A DNA stretch of 64,000 bases from contig NZ_CP023676.1 of the NCBI RefSeq assembly GCF_003030305.1, positions 1,736,001-1,800,000 of the forward strand. Direction: 5' to 3'. Position numbers and translations under genes: made by a program. Under the pieces are notes generated by a model. The model did not search any database, was not told the DNA's origin, and saw only the letters and a list, made by a program, of their open reading frames with translations. This DNA comes from Cutibacterium acnes (GTDB lineage Bacteria; Actinomycetota; Actinomycetes; Propionibacteriales; Propionibacteriaceae). Below, piece after piece: positions 39,210 through 49,225 of the stretch (position 1 is the stretch's first letter; every line of letters begins with the position of its first letter).

Positions 39210-41123
39210 ATGCACTCAGCAACCGGGCTGCGACGATCCCGATCGGCAATACACGTCCTCATCTGCCTCTTGCTCATCCTGGCAGGAGCGGTTGGAGCAA
39301 GCCTCATCCAAACCGGAGGCGGCCACATCGCCGTCCAAGGGCTCAAAATCCCTGGCAAGGACGGAGCTGTAGCTAGCGCCGACCTCTTCCGACCCGACAC
39401 CGCAACAGCAACGCGCAAAGCCCCTCTCATTATCGTGACACCAGGATTCCAGCGCACCAAGGAGACCCAGATCTCCTACTCCCTGGAACTCGCTCGCCGT
39501 GGATACGTCACCCTCGTCGTCGATCCGTACAATCAAGGCGAATCGACCTCTCAGCCTCCCCACAGCGACGACCCCAGCATCCAGCCAGCCATCGATTACG
39601 TGTCGCGTACCAACACTCTCAACTATGTCGATAAGACCAAGATCGGCATCACCGGCCACTCCGCAGGTGGATCCCAAGTGCGCCACATGGCCGCAGAATA
39701 CGGCGCTAAGGAGGCCAAAGCCCTTAAGAAAGCTAAGGCTCCCGACTCCCCCGGAGGCACGACGATTACGAAGGAGGAACGCGAAAAAGCCGAACAACTC
39801 AACCCCATCCGCTCTGTCTTCATCTCGGGCTGGTTACAGCAGCTGAACGCCATGAAGCTCAAAAACATCCGATCCAATATCGGCATCGGCTACGCCCTCT
39901 ACGACGAAGGCAGCTACCGCAATAAAAACCACAATGGCGATCTGCGTCACGCCCCGGAGGCCATTGCCGTCATCAACTCTGGCCTGCCGAAGTCACAGCA
40001 CGTCGATCATGTGGTCATCGGGAAAGGCTACGGGTCGGCTGCCAATCGAACCTACCGCGTGGCTTATAACGACCGGACGATTCACCCGTTCCAGCCGCTC
40101 ACACCCAGCGCTATCGGGTCGATGATTCAGTTCTTCGACGACACCATCGGTGCCCCACACCAGATGAGTACCTCCAACCAAACGTGGTGGCTTAAAGAAC
40201 TCTTCAATGGCCTGTCCCTCGTCGCAGCGCTGATCATGCTCGTGCCCCTAACGAAACTGCTTGTGACAATTCCATGGTTCGCAGCGGCTCGTACCGACAT
40301 CTCCCCTGCCCCACCGAAACCCAAAGGCAAAAGCGCGGTAATATTTTGGACAATCTTCGTTATCTCAGCAGCCGTTGCTTGCGTAACCTTCATCCCCCTA
40401 TCGGTAGCTAGCCAGCACATCTTTTCGGCCGCAGCCAACAAACAAAACGGCTGGTTCTTTCCCGGACGAATGGTTAACGGGGTCGTGCTGTGGTCGCTCG
40501 TTAACGGCCTACTCGGTCTCATCCTGCTGTGGATCAGCCACGCCACATCGAAGAAACACGGCGACAACGAGGCCAAAGATTGGGGAGTTCGGATGAACTG
40601 GGTTCAGACCGGACGGACCCTCGCCCTAGCCCTGCTCGTCATCGTCATCTTCTACACAATCCTGGCAGCCATCTACGGTTTCTTCCACGTCGACTACCGA
40701 CTTTTCGTGGTAGCTGCCCGCCCACTGACAAAGCGCTGGTTCCTCATTGCACTGGCCTATGTGCCGGCCCTGTTCCTGTTCTTCTTCTCAAACTCGTTGC
40801 GGGTCAATACCTCAATGCGATTCAACAACCAACGTCGCTGGGTCAATTGGCTCATCATTGCCCTGGCCAATTCCATCGGCCTGGCGGCCATTTTCGTCAT
40901 TCAGTACGTCACACTCTTCTCGACCGGGACGGTGTTCTGGACGACGACCTGGCTGTACGTCAACATGCTGCAATCCTTGCTACCCATGATGGTGGTCCTG
41001 CCGCTATTCAACCGCGCCTTCTACCATGCCACCGGGCGGGTGTGGCTCGGCCCGATCGTCACCACTACGATCTTCGCCCTGATGGCATTAGGTGGATCGG
41101 TGGCGTATATCCCTATGTTCTGA
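39210..41123 (+). CDS. Alpha/beta hydrolase fused to a polytopic membrane domain
   Basis: 637 residues, start ATG with AAGGAG seven bases upstream. An N-terminal hydrophobic anchor (about 14-34) is followed by an alpha/beta hydrolase domain (about 40-330) with PLIIVTPGFQRTKE, VVDPYNQGES and the nucleophile elbow GHSAGGS. From about residue 335 to the end there are seven or eight membrane segments with basic loops. The first anchor and the membrane domain place the hydrolase outside the membrane. I do not recognise a named family; the fusion suggests lipid or envelope ester metabolism, which is inference. Confidence 0.75.
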   Translation: MHSATGLRRSRSAIHVLICLLLILAGAVGASLIQTGGGHIAVQGLKIPGKDGAVASADLFRPDTATATRKAPLIIVTPGFQRTKETQISYSLELARRGYVTLVVDPYNQGESTSQPPHSDDPSIQPAIDYVSRTNTLNYVDKTKIGITGHSAGGSQVRHMAAEYGAKEAKALKKAKAPDSPGGTTITKEEREKAEQLNPIRSVFISGWLQQLNAMKLKNIRSNIGIGYALYDEGSYRNKNHNGDLRHAPEAIAVINSGLPKSQHVDHVVIGKGYGSAANRTYRVAYNDRTIHPFQPLTPSAIGSMIQFFDDTIGAPHQMSTSNQTWWLKELFNGLSLVAALIMLVPLTKLLVTIPWFAAARTDISPAPPKPKGKSAVIFWTIFVISAAVACVTFIPLSVASQHIFSAAANKQNGWFFPGRMVNGVVLWSLVNGLLGLILLWISHATSKKHGDNEAKDWGVRMNWVQTGRTLALALLVIVIFYTILAAIYGFFHVDYRLFVVAARPLTKRWFLIALAYVPALFLFFFSNSLRVNTSMRFNNQRRWVNWLIIALANSIGLAAIFVIQYVTLFSTGTVFWTTTWLYVNMLQSLLPMMVVLPLFNRAFYHATGRVWLGPIVTTTIFALMALGGSVAYIPMF

Positions 41124-41175
41124 TCGGGGGCCACAATGCGCCCTGACGGGTCAGCCTCATGGTCCGAGGCGCACG

Positions 41176-42573
41176 TCACTCGGAGGGGATGTCCTCCTGT
41201 GGCGGTTGCCATGCCAACGGAAGCGGATGAGCTGGGTGAAGCGCCTCATCGTCCTGAGGAACGGACTTCACCCTTCCGATCTCACTTCCCCGGTACTCAA
41301 ATCGACACGTGACGATGCCGCGACCCGACCCCCACACCCAGCCACGCCCATATTCGTCGTGAATGAGGTCAACCCCAGGAGGCCAATTTCGCCCGTCAAA
41401 AGATCGACGTCGGCCAAAGGGTCCCGGCTGGATGGGGGTGATCTCCTCGGTCACCTCGGGTTCGTCGAGCAGCCTCCCCTCATCGTCAACGACGAAAAGT
41501 TCCTCCTGAGCCGACGTAGCGAAATTCGATACCCCGACGCCCAGCAGTCGCACCCCCTCGCGCAAATCAAGGGAATCCAGCATCCGCACCGCCAGCTGGG
41601 AGATCCTCTCAGGCAAGTCGGTGGCTCCCGTCAGAGTCACCGACCGCGACCAGACGGTGAAGTCGGCCATCTTCGCCTTAAGGGTGACAGTGCGAGCGAA
41701 CTGCCCAGATTTCTTCAACCGACCACACACCAAACCCGCATGACGCTCCACAATCTGACGGCACTCCTCGCGATGGGTGAGGTCATGCTCGAAGGTATCC
41801 TCCACTGAGATCGACTTAGCGATTCGGCTGGCCACTACCGGCCGGTCATCCCGTGCCCGTGACAAGGCGACGAGGCTCGCCCCGGCAGCATGGCCCAACT
41901 CGTGAACCAACTCGGACTCCCGCGCAGCCCGAACGTCAGCGATAGTGCGAAGCCCCAATTTCTCCAACCGTTCCGCCGTAACCGGCCCGACTCCAGGGAT
42001 AGCCCGAGCAGGCAAAGGCGCGATGGTGTCAGCCTCGGTACCGGGAGCGATGAGGGCGATCTGATCGGTATGGCCACGTTGCGGCTTGGCCATCTCAGAG
42101 GCAACCTTGGCCATGAACTTGCTCGACCCGATACCCACCGAGCAACTCAATCCCTCGGTGCGCTCTGCTACCCGGGCACGCAATTCAACGGCAACTTGCT
42201 GCAAAGCGTCGAGGTTCTCGACGTCGATGTCACCGGCTTCTAGATCAACGAAGGCCTCGTCAAGACTCAGTGGCTCAACAAGCGGCGAGAGCTCCCGCAG
42301 CGTCGCCATGACAACCTTCGAGGACTCCCGGTAAGCCTCAAACCGTCCGGACAAAAAAGCGGCATTCGGGGCCAATCGACGCGCCTGAGACCCGGCCATC
42401 GCCGAGTGCACCCCAAATTTGCGGGCCTCATAAGAGGCCGTCGCGACCACTCCCCTGCCACCGACCCCACCAACAATGACAGCCTTACCAACGAGGGAGG
42501 GCTTATCCCGCTGCTCCACCGAGGCGAAGAAGGCGTCCATGTCCAGGTGGAGGATCGACGCCGTCGACCTCAT
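41176..42573 (-). CDS. dinB: DNA polymerase IV
   Basis: 465 residues. Y-family translesion polymerase with both catalytic motifs intact: [13 protein letters not shown] near the N-terminus and [12 protein letters not shown] at about 103-114. Helix-hairpin-helix ([17 protein letters not shown]) and little-finger domains follow, and the C-terminal extension is longer than in E. coli. The start overlaps the folA stop (ATGA), tying a mutagenic polymerase to dTMP/folate genes. Confidence 0.93.
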   Translation of the reverse strand: MRSTASILHLDMDAFFASVEQRDKPSLVGKAVIVGGVGGRGVVATASYEARKFGVHSAMAGSQARRLAPNAAFLSGRFEAYRESSKVVMATLRELSPLVEPLSLDEAFVDLEAGDIDVENLDALQQVAVELRARVAERTEGLSCSVGIGSSKFMAKVASEMAKPQRGHTDQIALIAPGTEADTIAPLPARAIPGVGPVTAERLEKLGLRTIADVRAARESELVHELGHAAGASLVALSRARDDRPVVASRIAKSISVEDTFEHDLTHREECRQIVERHAGLVCGRLKKSGQFARTVTLKAKMADFTVWSRSVTLTGATDLPERISQLAVRMLDSLDLREGVRLLGVGVSNFATSAQEELFVVDDEGRLLDEPEVTEEITPIQPGPFGRRRSFDGRNWPPGVDLIHDEYGRGWVWGSGRGIVTCRFEYRGSEIGRVKSVPQDDEALHPAHPLPLAWQPPQEDIPSE

Positions 42574-43040
42574 GCCCGGCGTCGGTACCCGACGAAATCG
42601 AAGCCGTCACGAGGCTCACGACGAACTTCCACCCACACCTCAGGGTCAATGGCGGGGAAACGCGCCGCACCATTCGGATTCTGGTGAACTTCGGTGATGT
42701 CGAGCTCGTCGCACAACTCGAAAGCGTCGGCGTAGATCTGTCCACCTCCGGCAACAAAACAGATCTCCTCACCTGCCTCACGCGCCATCTCGACGGCCTG
42801 ACGCGGGCTGGTTGCGACGTCCACCCCCCTATGGGACCAGTGCGGGTCGCGGGTGCAGATGATGTGACGACGCCCAGGAAGCTTGCCGATCTGCTCAAAG
42901 GTACGACGCCCAAAGACCAATGTGTGGCCCATCGTCACAGTCTTAAAACGACGGAAATCCTCACTAATGTGCCAGAGCATCTCCTGCCCCGACCCGATGA
43001 CGCCGTTATCAGCGACAGCGGCGATAGCGACGACCTTCAT
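42570..43040 (-). CDS. folA: Dihydrofolate reductase
   Basis: 156 residues from the ATG at 43040 ([16 protein letters not shown]), which has AGGAGG upstream; the frame is open for 28 codons more. DHFR motifs are the [13 protein letters not shown] substrate and NADPH segment, [13 protein letters not shown] and VAGGGQIY. It regenerates tetrahydrofolate used up by thymidylate synthase, whose gene lies 43 bases upstream on the same strand. Confidence 0.95.
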   Translation of the reverse strand: MKVVAIAAVADNGVIGSGQEMLWHISEDFRRFKTVTMGHTLVFGRRTFEQIGKLPGRRHIICTRDPHWSHRGVDVATSPRQAVEMAREAGEEICFVAGGGQIYADAFELCDELDITEVHQNPNGAARFPAIDPEVWVEVRREPRDGFDFVGYRRRA

Positions 43041-43083
43041 CGATCCTCCTGCGGCTTGGTGGAAACTTGATCCCGGCACCCGA

Positions 43084-43896
43084 TCAGACCGCAATCGGAG
43101 CGGGCAGCGCCGGATACGGGTCATAACCAGTCAGGGTGATATCGGACAGCTCGAACCCGTCAATGTCACGGACATTCGGGTTAACGGTGAGCGTTGGCCG
43201 GTGCCGCGGCTTACGTTTCAACTGCTCATGAACCTGGTCGAGGTGATTGAGGTACACGTGGGCATCGCCCAAGGTGTGGACGAACCGCAACGGCTTGAGC
43301 CCGGTCACCGAGGCCACCAGATGGGTAAGCAGGGCATATGACGCGATATTGAACGGCACTCCGAGGAAGGTGTCACCGGAGCGCTGGTACAGCTGGCAGC
43401 TCAACCACGTCGGGGTTCCCCGATCATCCGGCGTGACGTAAAACTGGAACAAGGTGTGGCACGGCGGCAGGGCCATCTGGTCGATCTCGGCCACATTCCA
43501 CGCCGAGACGATGTGACGACGTGACCACGGATTGGTGCGAATCTGCTCAACCACCTTGGCGATCTGATCAATTGTGCCGCCGCCGTCGTCGGGCCAAGAA
43601 CGCCACTGATGCCCGTAGACCGGCCCTAAATCACCGTTCTCGTCGGCCCACTCATCCCAAATGTGGATGTTGTTATCATGCAGCCAGCCGACATTCGTAT
43701 CCCCGCGCAGAAACCACAGCAACTCCCCGAACACGCTGCGGGTGTAAATCTTCTTCGTCGTCACCAGCGGAAATCCCTCGCGCAGATCAAAGACCATCTG
43801 GTGACCGAAGACGCTGACCGTCCCCGTTCCGGTACGGTCCTCGCGGCGCACGCCCTCGTCAAGGATCCGCCGCAACAAGTCGAGATAGATCTGCAT
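43084..43896 (-). CDS. thyA: Thymidylate synthase (ThyA)
   Basis: 270 residues, classical ThyA. The catalytic cysteine is in [12 protein letters not shown], the dUMP-binding region in [20 protein letters not shown] and the folate-binding His/Tyr in HVYLNHLDQ. It makes dTMP from dUMP with methylenetetrahydrofolate. Its ATG directly follows the rdgB stop. Confidence 0.97.
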   Translation of the reverse strand: MQIYLDLLRRILDEGVRREDRTGTGTVSVFGHQMVFDLREGFPLVTTKKIYTRSVFGELLWFLRGDTNVGWLHDNNIHIWDEWADENGDLGPVYGHQWRSWPDDGGGTIDQIAKVVEQIRTNPWSRRHIVSAWNVAEIDQMALPPCHTLFQFYVTPDDRGTPTWLSCQLYQRSGDTFLGVPFNIASYALLTHLVASVTGLKPLRFVHTLGDAHVYLNHLDQVHEQLKRKPRHRPTLTVNPNVRDIDGFELSDITLTGYDPYPALPAPIAV

Positions 43897-44511
43897 TCAG
43901 CGCCCCTCCACATGGGCGACGACCGCCGGAACAATCGCGCGAACAGCTTGTCCTCGGTGGCTGATGGCGTCCTTGACCTCAGGAGTCATCTCAGCACTGG
44001 TGAGGTCACCGGGCTGGGCATCGGGAACAAACATCGGATCATAACCAAACCCGTTTTTCCCGCGGGCCTCCGAGATGATCCGCCCCTCCATCGTCGCCAC
44101 CTTGGTGATCTCGGTGCCGTCCGGGTCGACGAAAGCCATCGCACATACGAACCTACCGTGACGTCGCTCATCCGGAAGGTCAAAAGTCTGATCAAGCAGC
44201 AGCTGAAGGTTGCGCTCATCATTAGCGTGAGGCCCTGACCAGCGTGCCGAACGGATACCGGGCATCCGGTTGAGAGCGTCAACCTCGAGTCCGGAGTCGT
44301 CAGCCAAAGCAGGTAAACCGGTTTCGTGGGCCGCAGCACGAGCCTTGATGAGGGCATTCTCCACAAAGGTTCTACCGGTCTCCTCCGGTGCCGGGGCATC
44401 GCTGACCTCCGACAAACCGACGATTTCGGCCTCGGTGCCTGCTCCCTCGAAAGTACGACGCAGCTCGACCAGCTTCTTAGCATTATTGGATGCCAGCACA
44501 ATCCGGCTCAT
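43897..44511 (-). CDS. rdgB: XTP/dITP diphosphatase (RdgB/HAM1)
   Basis: 204 residues. The N-terminal [14 protein letters not shown] is the Ham1 nucleotide-binding motif, and [20 protein letters not shown] and FGYDPMFVP are the other conserved blocks. It cleans deaminated purine nucleotides (dITP, XTP) from the pool. It overlaps rph (ATGA) as in many actinobacteria. Confidence 0.95.
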   Translation of the reverse strand: MSRIVLASNNAKKLVELRRTFEGAGTEAEIVGLSEVSDAPAPEETGRTFVENALIKARAAAHETGLPALADDSGLEVDALNRMPGIRSARWSGPHANDERNLQLLLDQTFDLPDERRHGRFVCAMAFVDPDGTEITKVATMEGRIISEARGKNGFGYDPMFVPDAQPGDLTSAEMTPEVKDAISHRGQAVRAIVPAVVAHVEGR

Positions 44512-45242
44512 AACGTCACCCCCAAAGCCTCGGACTGGGCCTGCTTGAGGGTTGCGCAGCCGCCGGCGGCTAGATCGAGCAACTCATTGAGCAAGTTGCG
44601 ATTAAAAGGCGTGCCCTCAGCCGTTCCCTGGATCTCGACGAAATCCCCACTGCCGCTCATGACGACGTTCATGTCGGTATCGGCGCGCGAATCCTCCTCA
44701 TAGGCGAGGTCGAGCATCGGGATACCGTCGACCACACCAACCGAGATAGCCTGCACCGATCCGGTGATGGGCTCGCTAACCAGTCCGCCACGCCCTCGCA
44801 GCCAGTTGACGGCATCAACAAGGGCAACATAAGCGCCGGTAATGGACGCGGTGCGGGTACCACCGTCAGCCTGCAGCACGTCACAGTCGAGGATAATGGT
44901 GTTTTCTCCCAGCGCCTTGTCGTCAACGACGGCACGCAGGGAACGGCCTACCAGGCGGGAGATCTCATGGGTGCGGCCTCCCACCTTGCCCTTGCGCGAC
45001 TCGCGTCCAGACCGCTCATTGGTGGCACGCGGAAGCATCTCATACTCGGCGGTGACCCATCCCAGCCCGGATCCCTTACGCCAACGCGGTACCCCCTCAG
45101 TGACCGAGGCATTACACAGCACAGTGGTGCGACCAAAGCTCACCAGCACCGAACCCTCAGCCTGAGACAACCAGCCGCGTTCGATCCTGACGTCTCGCAA
45201 CTGGTCCAGGCGGCGTCCATCAATTCGAGAAGTCTCACTCAC
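44508..45242 (-). CDS. rph: Ribonuclease PH
   Basis: About 244 residues from the GTG at 45242 ([17 protein letters not shown]), the family's usual start; a start at 45272 would add ten residues. It is a phosphorolytic 3'-5' exonuclease trimming tRNA 3' ends. Motifs are [36 protein letters not shown] and [18 protein letters not shown]. The gene is between murI (64 bases away) and rdgB. Confidence 0.94.
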   Translation of the reverse strand: MSETSRIDGRRLDQLRDVRIERGWLSQAEGSVLVSFGRTTVLCNASVTEGVPRWRKGSGLGWVTAEYEMLPRATNERSGRESRKGKVGGRTHEISRLVGRSLRAVVDDKALGENTIILDCDVLQADGGTRTASITGAYVALVDAVNWLRGRGGLVSEPITGSVQAISVGVVDGIPMLDLAYEEDSRADTDMNVVMSGSGDFVEIQGTAEGTPFNRNLLNELLDLAAGGCATLKQAQSEALGVTL

Positions 45243-45305
45243 CTTGCCAAGGGTAGTGGGCCACACCGACACACAGCAGTTATGAAAACACCGTCGCGCA
45301 GGAGT

Positions 45306-46160
45306 TCAGTCTCGGACAACCGCGCGATCACCGAGGGAGTGCGCATCAGCATGCACCGACTGCACATCGTGGACGAATCCCTCCATCAGCCGTCGTCCCA
45401 GTTTCTCGAAACGCTCAGCATTCCCCGTAGTAAGGAAATAGCGGCTCGAATCGCGAGGATGGGAATGCAACAGCCCAGATTCAGCCATCAAAGAATAAGA
45501 CGCGCGGGCACACTGCTGGGAGGAAGAAATGAGGGTGACGCCGTCACCCAAGACATACGAGATGAGCCCAGCCAGCAGCGGATAGTGAGTGCACCCCAAG
45601 ATGAGAGTGTCACAACCAGCCTCCTGGATAGGCGCCAGATACTCCCGGGCAATAGTCTCAAGCTCCGGTCCGCTGGTGATCCCGTCCTCAACGAACGGGA
45701 CGAATTTCGGGCAGGCCTGAGTCGTCAGAGTGATGCCGGGCACCGCAGCCAATGCATCCTCATAGGACAGAGAGCGAGCTGTCGCCTCAGTACAAATAAC
45801 GCCAATTCGCCCGTTACGGGTAGCAGCACTGGCCCGACGAGCAGCCGGCATGATGACATCAATAACCGGCACACCGTAACGCTCCCGGGCATCTCTTAAC
45901 ACCGCCGAGGATGCGGTATTACAGGCGATAAGCAGGGCTTTGACGCCGTGGGCGACAAGTCGGTCGAGGCATTGCAACGCATATTGTCGTACGTCAGCGA
46001 TGGTTTTCTCACCGTAGGGAGCGCGGTCCGTGTCGCCCAGATAAACGATGTCTTCGTTCGGCATAAGGTCGACGACCGATCGAGCCACCGTCAGCCCTCC
46101 GAATCCGGAGTCGAAGATGCCGATCGGTGAGTCGACAACGTCGAAATCAGGTTCGGTCAC
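45306..46160 (-). CDS. murI: Glutamate racemase
   Basis: About 284 residues from the GTG at 46160; the open frame starts 13 codons earlier. It supplies D-glutamate for peptidoglycan. Catalytic elements are GIFDSGFGGLTVAR, the first cysteine in LLIACNTASS and the second in ILGCTHYPLL. It heads a same-strand group murI-rph-rdgB-thyA-folA-dinB. Confidence 0.94.
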   Translation of the reverse strand: MTEPDFDVVDSPIGIFDSGFGGLTVARSVVDLMPNEDIVYLGDTDRAPYGEKTIADVRQYALQCLDRLVAHGVKALLIACNTASSAVLRDARERYGVPVIDVIMPAARRASAATRNGRIGVICTEATARSLSYEDALAAVPGITLTTQACPKFVPFVEDGITSGPELETIAREYLAPIQEAGCDTLILGCTHYPLLAGLISYVLGDGVTLISSSQQCARASYSLMAESGLLHSHPRDSSRYFLTTGNAERFEKLGRRLMEGFVHDVQSVHADAHSLGDRAVVRD

Positions 46161-46251
46161 GGCTCGACAGACTACCGCGCGATTTTCCCGAGCGACCACT
46201 CACGGGAAGTCACAGCACCCCCACTTGGACGGTACACTCCCATAGGGTCAT

Positions 46252-46270
46252 TAAGGTAAGGCTTTGCTAT
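46252..46270 (+). promoter_or_regulatory. Candidate DtxR/IdeR iron box
   Basis: TAAGGTAAGGCTTTGCTAT matches 14 of 19 positions of the DtxR/IdeR consensus (TWAGGTTAGSCTAACCTWA). It lies 62 bases before feoA, so iron-dependent repression of the ferrous iron operon is expected. Confidence 0.55.
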
Positions 46271-46331
46271 CATCTAGCGATGTGCCGAGTCCCAACGGCA
46301 GCATGAAATCACTTCATTGGGGGGAGACAAC

Positions 46332-46661
46332 ATGACAAGGCATATGAATTGCAGCACCGCAGACACCCAAGGCATCGTGCCACTCAGTTCACTGGCGGCA
46401 GGGCAGAACGCGACCATTGAAGACATCACCATCAACTGTGCCGATTACATCCGTCGCCGCCTCCACATGCTCGGTTTCGGCCACGGCCGCTCCGTCACCA
46501 AGATTCGCCAAGCGCCCTTCGGCGGCCCCATGGTGTTCCACGTCTGCGACGTCCAGATGTGCCTTCGCCGCGCCCAGGCAGACATGATCATGGTCCGCCC
46601 GGCACCCCAGACCGCGCCACAGCCGGCCGTCGAGCCGTGCGCCACCACTGCTCTCGCCTGA
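46332..46661 (+). CDS. feoA: FeoA, ferrous iron transport accessory protein
   Basis: 109 residues from the ATG at 46332, with GGGGGGAG upstream. SH3-like FeoA fold: VPLSSLAAGQNATI, RRRLHMLGFGHGRSV and GGPMVFHVCDVQMCLRR. FeoA aids the FeoB channel at the membrane. It opens the feoA-feoB-NifU-like operon behind a DtxR-like site. Confidence 0.9.
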   Translation: MTRHMNCSTADTQGIVPLSSLAAGQNATIEDITINCADYIRRRLHMLGFGHGRSVTKIRQAPFGGPMVFHVCDVQMCLRRAQADMIMVRPAPQTAPQPAVEPCATTALA

Positions 46662-46715
46662 TCAACCGCCCCCTGCCCAATTCACGTACAACCCACACCC
46701 ATCCGAGGTTTATTG

Positions 46716-48680
46716 ATGCCCATACCCACCGCAGCACCCTGTCACACCGTTCCTACGACGGAACCGAGGACGGGTTCACCCAAACTGGCCCTGGTGGGCT
46801 CCCCCAACGGCGGCAAGACGTCGATCTTCAATCAACTCACCGGCCTGCATGCCAAGACCGGAAACTATCCCGGCGTTACCGTCTCCCGTAGTACCGGCGT
46901 CTGCCGGATCGGCAAAAATGAATACGGCATCGAGGACCTTCCCGGTACCTACTCCCTGACCCCCATCTCCCCCGATGAGGAAGTCGTCGTCCACGCCCTC
47001 GAAGGCACGATGAAGGGCATCCCTGCCCCCGACGGCGTTCTCGTCGTCGCCGACTCGACGGCACTGCGTCGATCTCTCCTGCTACTCGCCGAAACGCTGG
47101 CACTCGGCCTGCCCACAGCCGTCATCGTCACCATGACCGACGAGCTACGCCGCCGCGGCGGCAGCCTCGACACCACCGCACTGTCCCAGGCCCTGGGCGT
47201 ACCCGTGGTCTCGGTAGTCGCAAACCGCGGCATCGGCATCGGCGAATTGCGTCACCTCATCGCGGACTGGCAAACCTGGGACCGCCCCCCGGTACCGCCG
47301 CCCACTGCCACCGAAGAACTTGCCGGGTGGGTAGATTCCGTGCTGACCAGCGCTGGTTACCAAGACCCCCACCTCGACTCGCGCACAGAACGAATCGACA
47401 AGGTACTACTCCACCCAGTGTGGGGAACGATCGTCTTCTTCGTCGTGATGTTCCTGTTCTTCCAGGCGCTGTTCACCTGGGCGGCACCAGCCCAAGACGC
47501 TATCGACAACTTCTTCAGCTGGTTGGGAGGCTGGGTCGACGACAACGTCTCCAACCAGATCCTGGCCGGTCTGCTGGGAGACGGAATCATCGGCGGTGTC
47601 GGCTCCGTGCTGACCTTCGTCCCACAGATCCTGCTGATGTACCTGCTGTTGGCCCTGCTAGACGCAGTGGGTTACATGTCACGGGCGGCATTCCTCATGG
47701 ATAAAGTCATGAGCCGTGCCGGGCTGGAAGGGCGAGCCTTCGTGGCCATGCTCTCGTCCTTCGCCTGCGCCATCCCCGGCGTGATGGCCACCCGCACCAT
47801 TCCCTCGGCTAAAGACCGCATCGCGACGATGCTCGGCGTTCCGCTGGCCACTTGTTCGGCAAGACTGCCCGTCTACGTATTGCTGGTGGGAATGCTCATC
47901 CCCAACACCACACAGATTGGTCCGTTCTCGGGCCGAGGCGTGGCAATGTTCCTGCTCTACCTGCTTGGAGCCGTCTCGGCAATGGCTGCGGCATGGGTCG
48001 TCAAAAAGATCACCGACCGTTCCGGCATCCTGCTGCCCTTCTACATGGAAATGCCGCCGTATCGCATCCCCACCCTGCGTTCAGTGGGCATCGCGATGTG
48101 GGAGCCCACCAAGGCCTTCCTTCATAAGGCTGGCACCATCATCATGTTGACGACCATCGTCATCTGGGCGCTGACGACCTTCCCGATGCGTTCCAACGCC
48201 GAACTCACGAAGGCCGGCATCGACCCCAGCAACGACGTAGCCGTGGCGGCCTACACCATGGATCACTCGATCGCCGGAAGCATCGGCAAGGCCGTCGAGC
48301 CCGTCTTCGAGCCTCTCGGATTCGACTGGCGGATCGACGTCTCCCTCATCGGCTCCCTGGCCGCCCGTGAAGTCTCGGTGTCGACCTTGGGACAGATGGC
48401 CTCGGCTACCGATCCAGAGGATGACGTAGACGTCTCCCATCAACTCGACCATTGGACCTGGACCCATGGACCCAACAAGGGCAACAAGGTCTTCACCCCG
48501 GCCACCATCGTGGCACTCATCCTCTTCTTCGCCTACGCCCTGCAATGCATGTCGACCGTGGCGATCATGAAACGGGAGACCGGCGGATGGAAGTGGCCCG
48601 CCGTGGCCTTCGGATATATGTTCGTGTTGGCTTGGGTCATGGCCTTCATCGGACGTCTCGTGACAGGTCTGCTGATGTGA
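46716..48680 (+). CDS. feoB: FeoB, ferrous iron transporter
   Basis: About 654 residues from the ATG at 46716. The cytosolic G domain has G1 VGSPNGGKTSIF and G3 DLPGTYS. The G4 motif, usually N-x-x-D, reads TMTD here. Two Gate domains follow with CAIPGVMATR and CSARLPVYVL, which hold the conserved pore cysteines. About 10 membrane segments. It imports Fe(II). Its stop overlaps the next start by one base (TGATG). Confidence 0.93.
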   Translation: MPIPTAAPCHTVPTTEPRTGSPKLALVGSPNGGKTSIFNQLTGLHAKTGNYPGVTVSRSTGVCRIGKNEYGIEDLPGTYSLTPISPDEEVVVHALEGTMKGIPAPDGVLVVADSTALRRSLLLLAETLALGLPTAVIVTMTDELRRRGGSLDTTALSQALGVPVVSVVANRGIGIGELRHLIADWQTWDRPPVPPPTATEELAGWVDSVLTSAGYQDPHLDSRTERIDKVLLHPVWGTIVFFVVMFLFFQALFTWAAPAQDAIDNFFSWLGGWVDDNVSNQILAGLLGDGIIGGVGSVLTFVPQILLMYLLLALLDAVGYMSRAAFLMDKVMSRAGLEGRAFVAMLSSFACAIPGVMATRTIPSAKDRIATMLGVPLATCSARLPVYVLLVGMLIPNTTQIGPFSGRGVAMFLLYLLGAVSAMAAAWVVKKITDRSGILLPFYMEMPPYRIPTLRSVGIAMWEPTKAFLHKAGTIIMLTTIVIWALTTFPMRSNAELTKAGIDPSNDVAVAAYTMDHSIAGSIGKAVEPVFEPLGFDWRIDVSLIGSLAAREVSVSTLGQMASATDPEDDVDVSHQLDHWTWTHGPNKGNKVFTPATIVALILFFAYALQCMSTVAIMKRETGGWKWPAVAFGYMFVLAWVMAFIGRLVTGLLM

Positions 48681-49222
48681 TGAAGCTCGCCTGTCATCCC
48701 TCCACCGCCGTTCATCCGGAGACGACCACCGACCCTGCCACCCTGCGCTGGGTGGTCTCCGGGATCACGCTGCCCTTCGCCGGGCTCTTGGTAAGCGCCC
48801 CCGGCCTCGACGAGTTCCTCAACCAGGTACGCGTCGAGGCGACGGTCGGCGCTGTCATGGCGACTGTTCTCGAGGGCACATGGGAACGCATCGGTGCCGG
48901 ATTCCGGACTGCCTTAACCACAGCCCTGGAACGCACCGATGAATGGGTGGGCGGCCCTGACAGCAAGCCCCTCAACGACGTCGAGACACTGCGCCGATGC
49001 GCCGATGAACTCATCGGCGGGCCCGTCGGCGCGGTTGCCGCGATGCACGGAGGATCAATCGAATTAGTCGACGTGTCAGTCGGTGACGAAGAGCGCAGAG
49101 TCGACGTCACCATGAAGGGAGCATGCCGAGGTTGCCCGGCAGCCATCATGACCCTACATCAGCGCCTGGAACATCAACTGAGTCTGCGATTGCGCGAGCC
49201 GGTCACCGTGCGGGAAATCTGA
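48680..49222 (+). CDS. NifU-like C-terminal domain protein in the feo operon
   Basis: 180 residues from the ATG overlapping the feoB stop. The last 80 residues are a Nfu/NifU domain with the iron-sulfur CxxC motif in GACRGCPAAIMTLHQRLE. The first 100 residues (ITLPFAGLLVSAPGLDEFL, then GAVMATVLEGTW) are unfamiliar. Its place directly after feoB, where some genomes have FeoC, suggests a role in handling the imported iron or sensing Fe-S status; that is inference. Confidence 0.75.
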   Translation: MKLACHPSTAVHPETTTDPATLRWVVSGITLPFAGLLVSAPGLDEFLNQVRVEATVGAVMATVLEGTWERIGAGFRTALTTALERTDEWVGGPDSKPLNDVETLRRCADELIGGPVGAVAAMHGGSIELVDVSVGDEERRVDVTMKGACRGCPAAIMTLHQRLEHQLSLRLREPVTVREI

Positions 49223-49225
49223 CAC

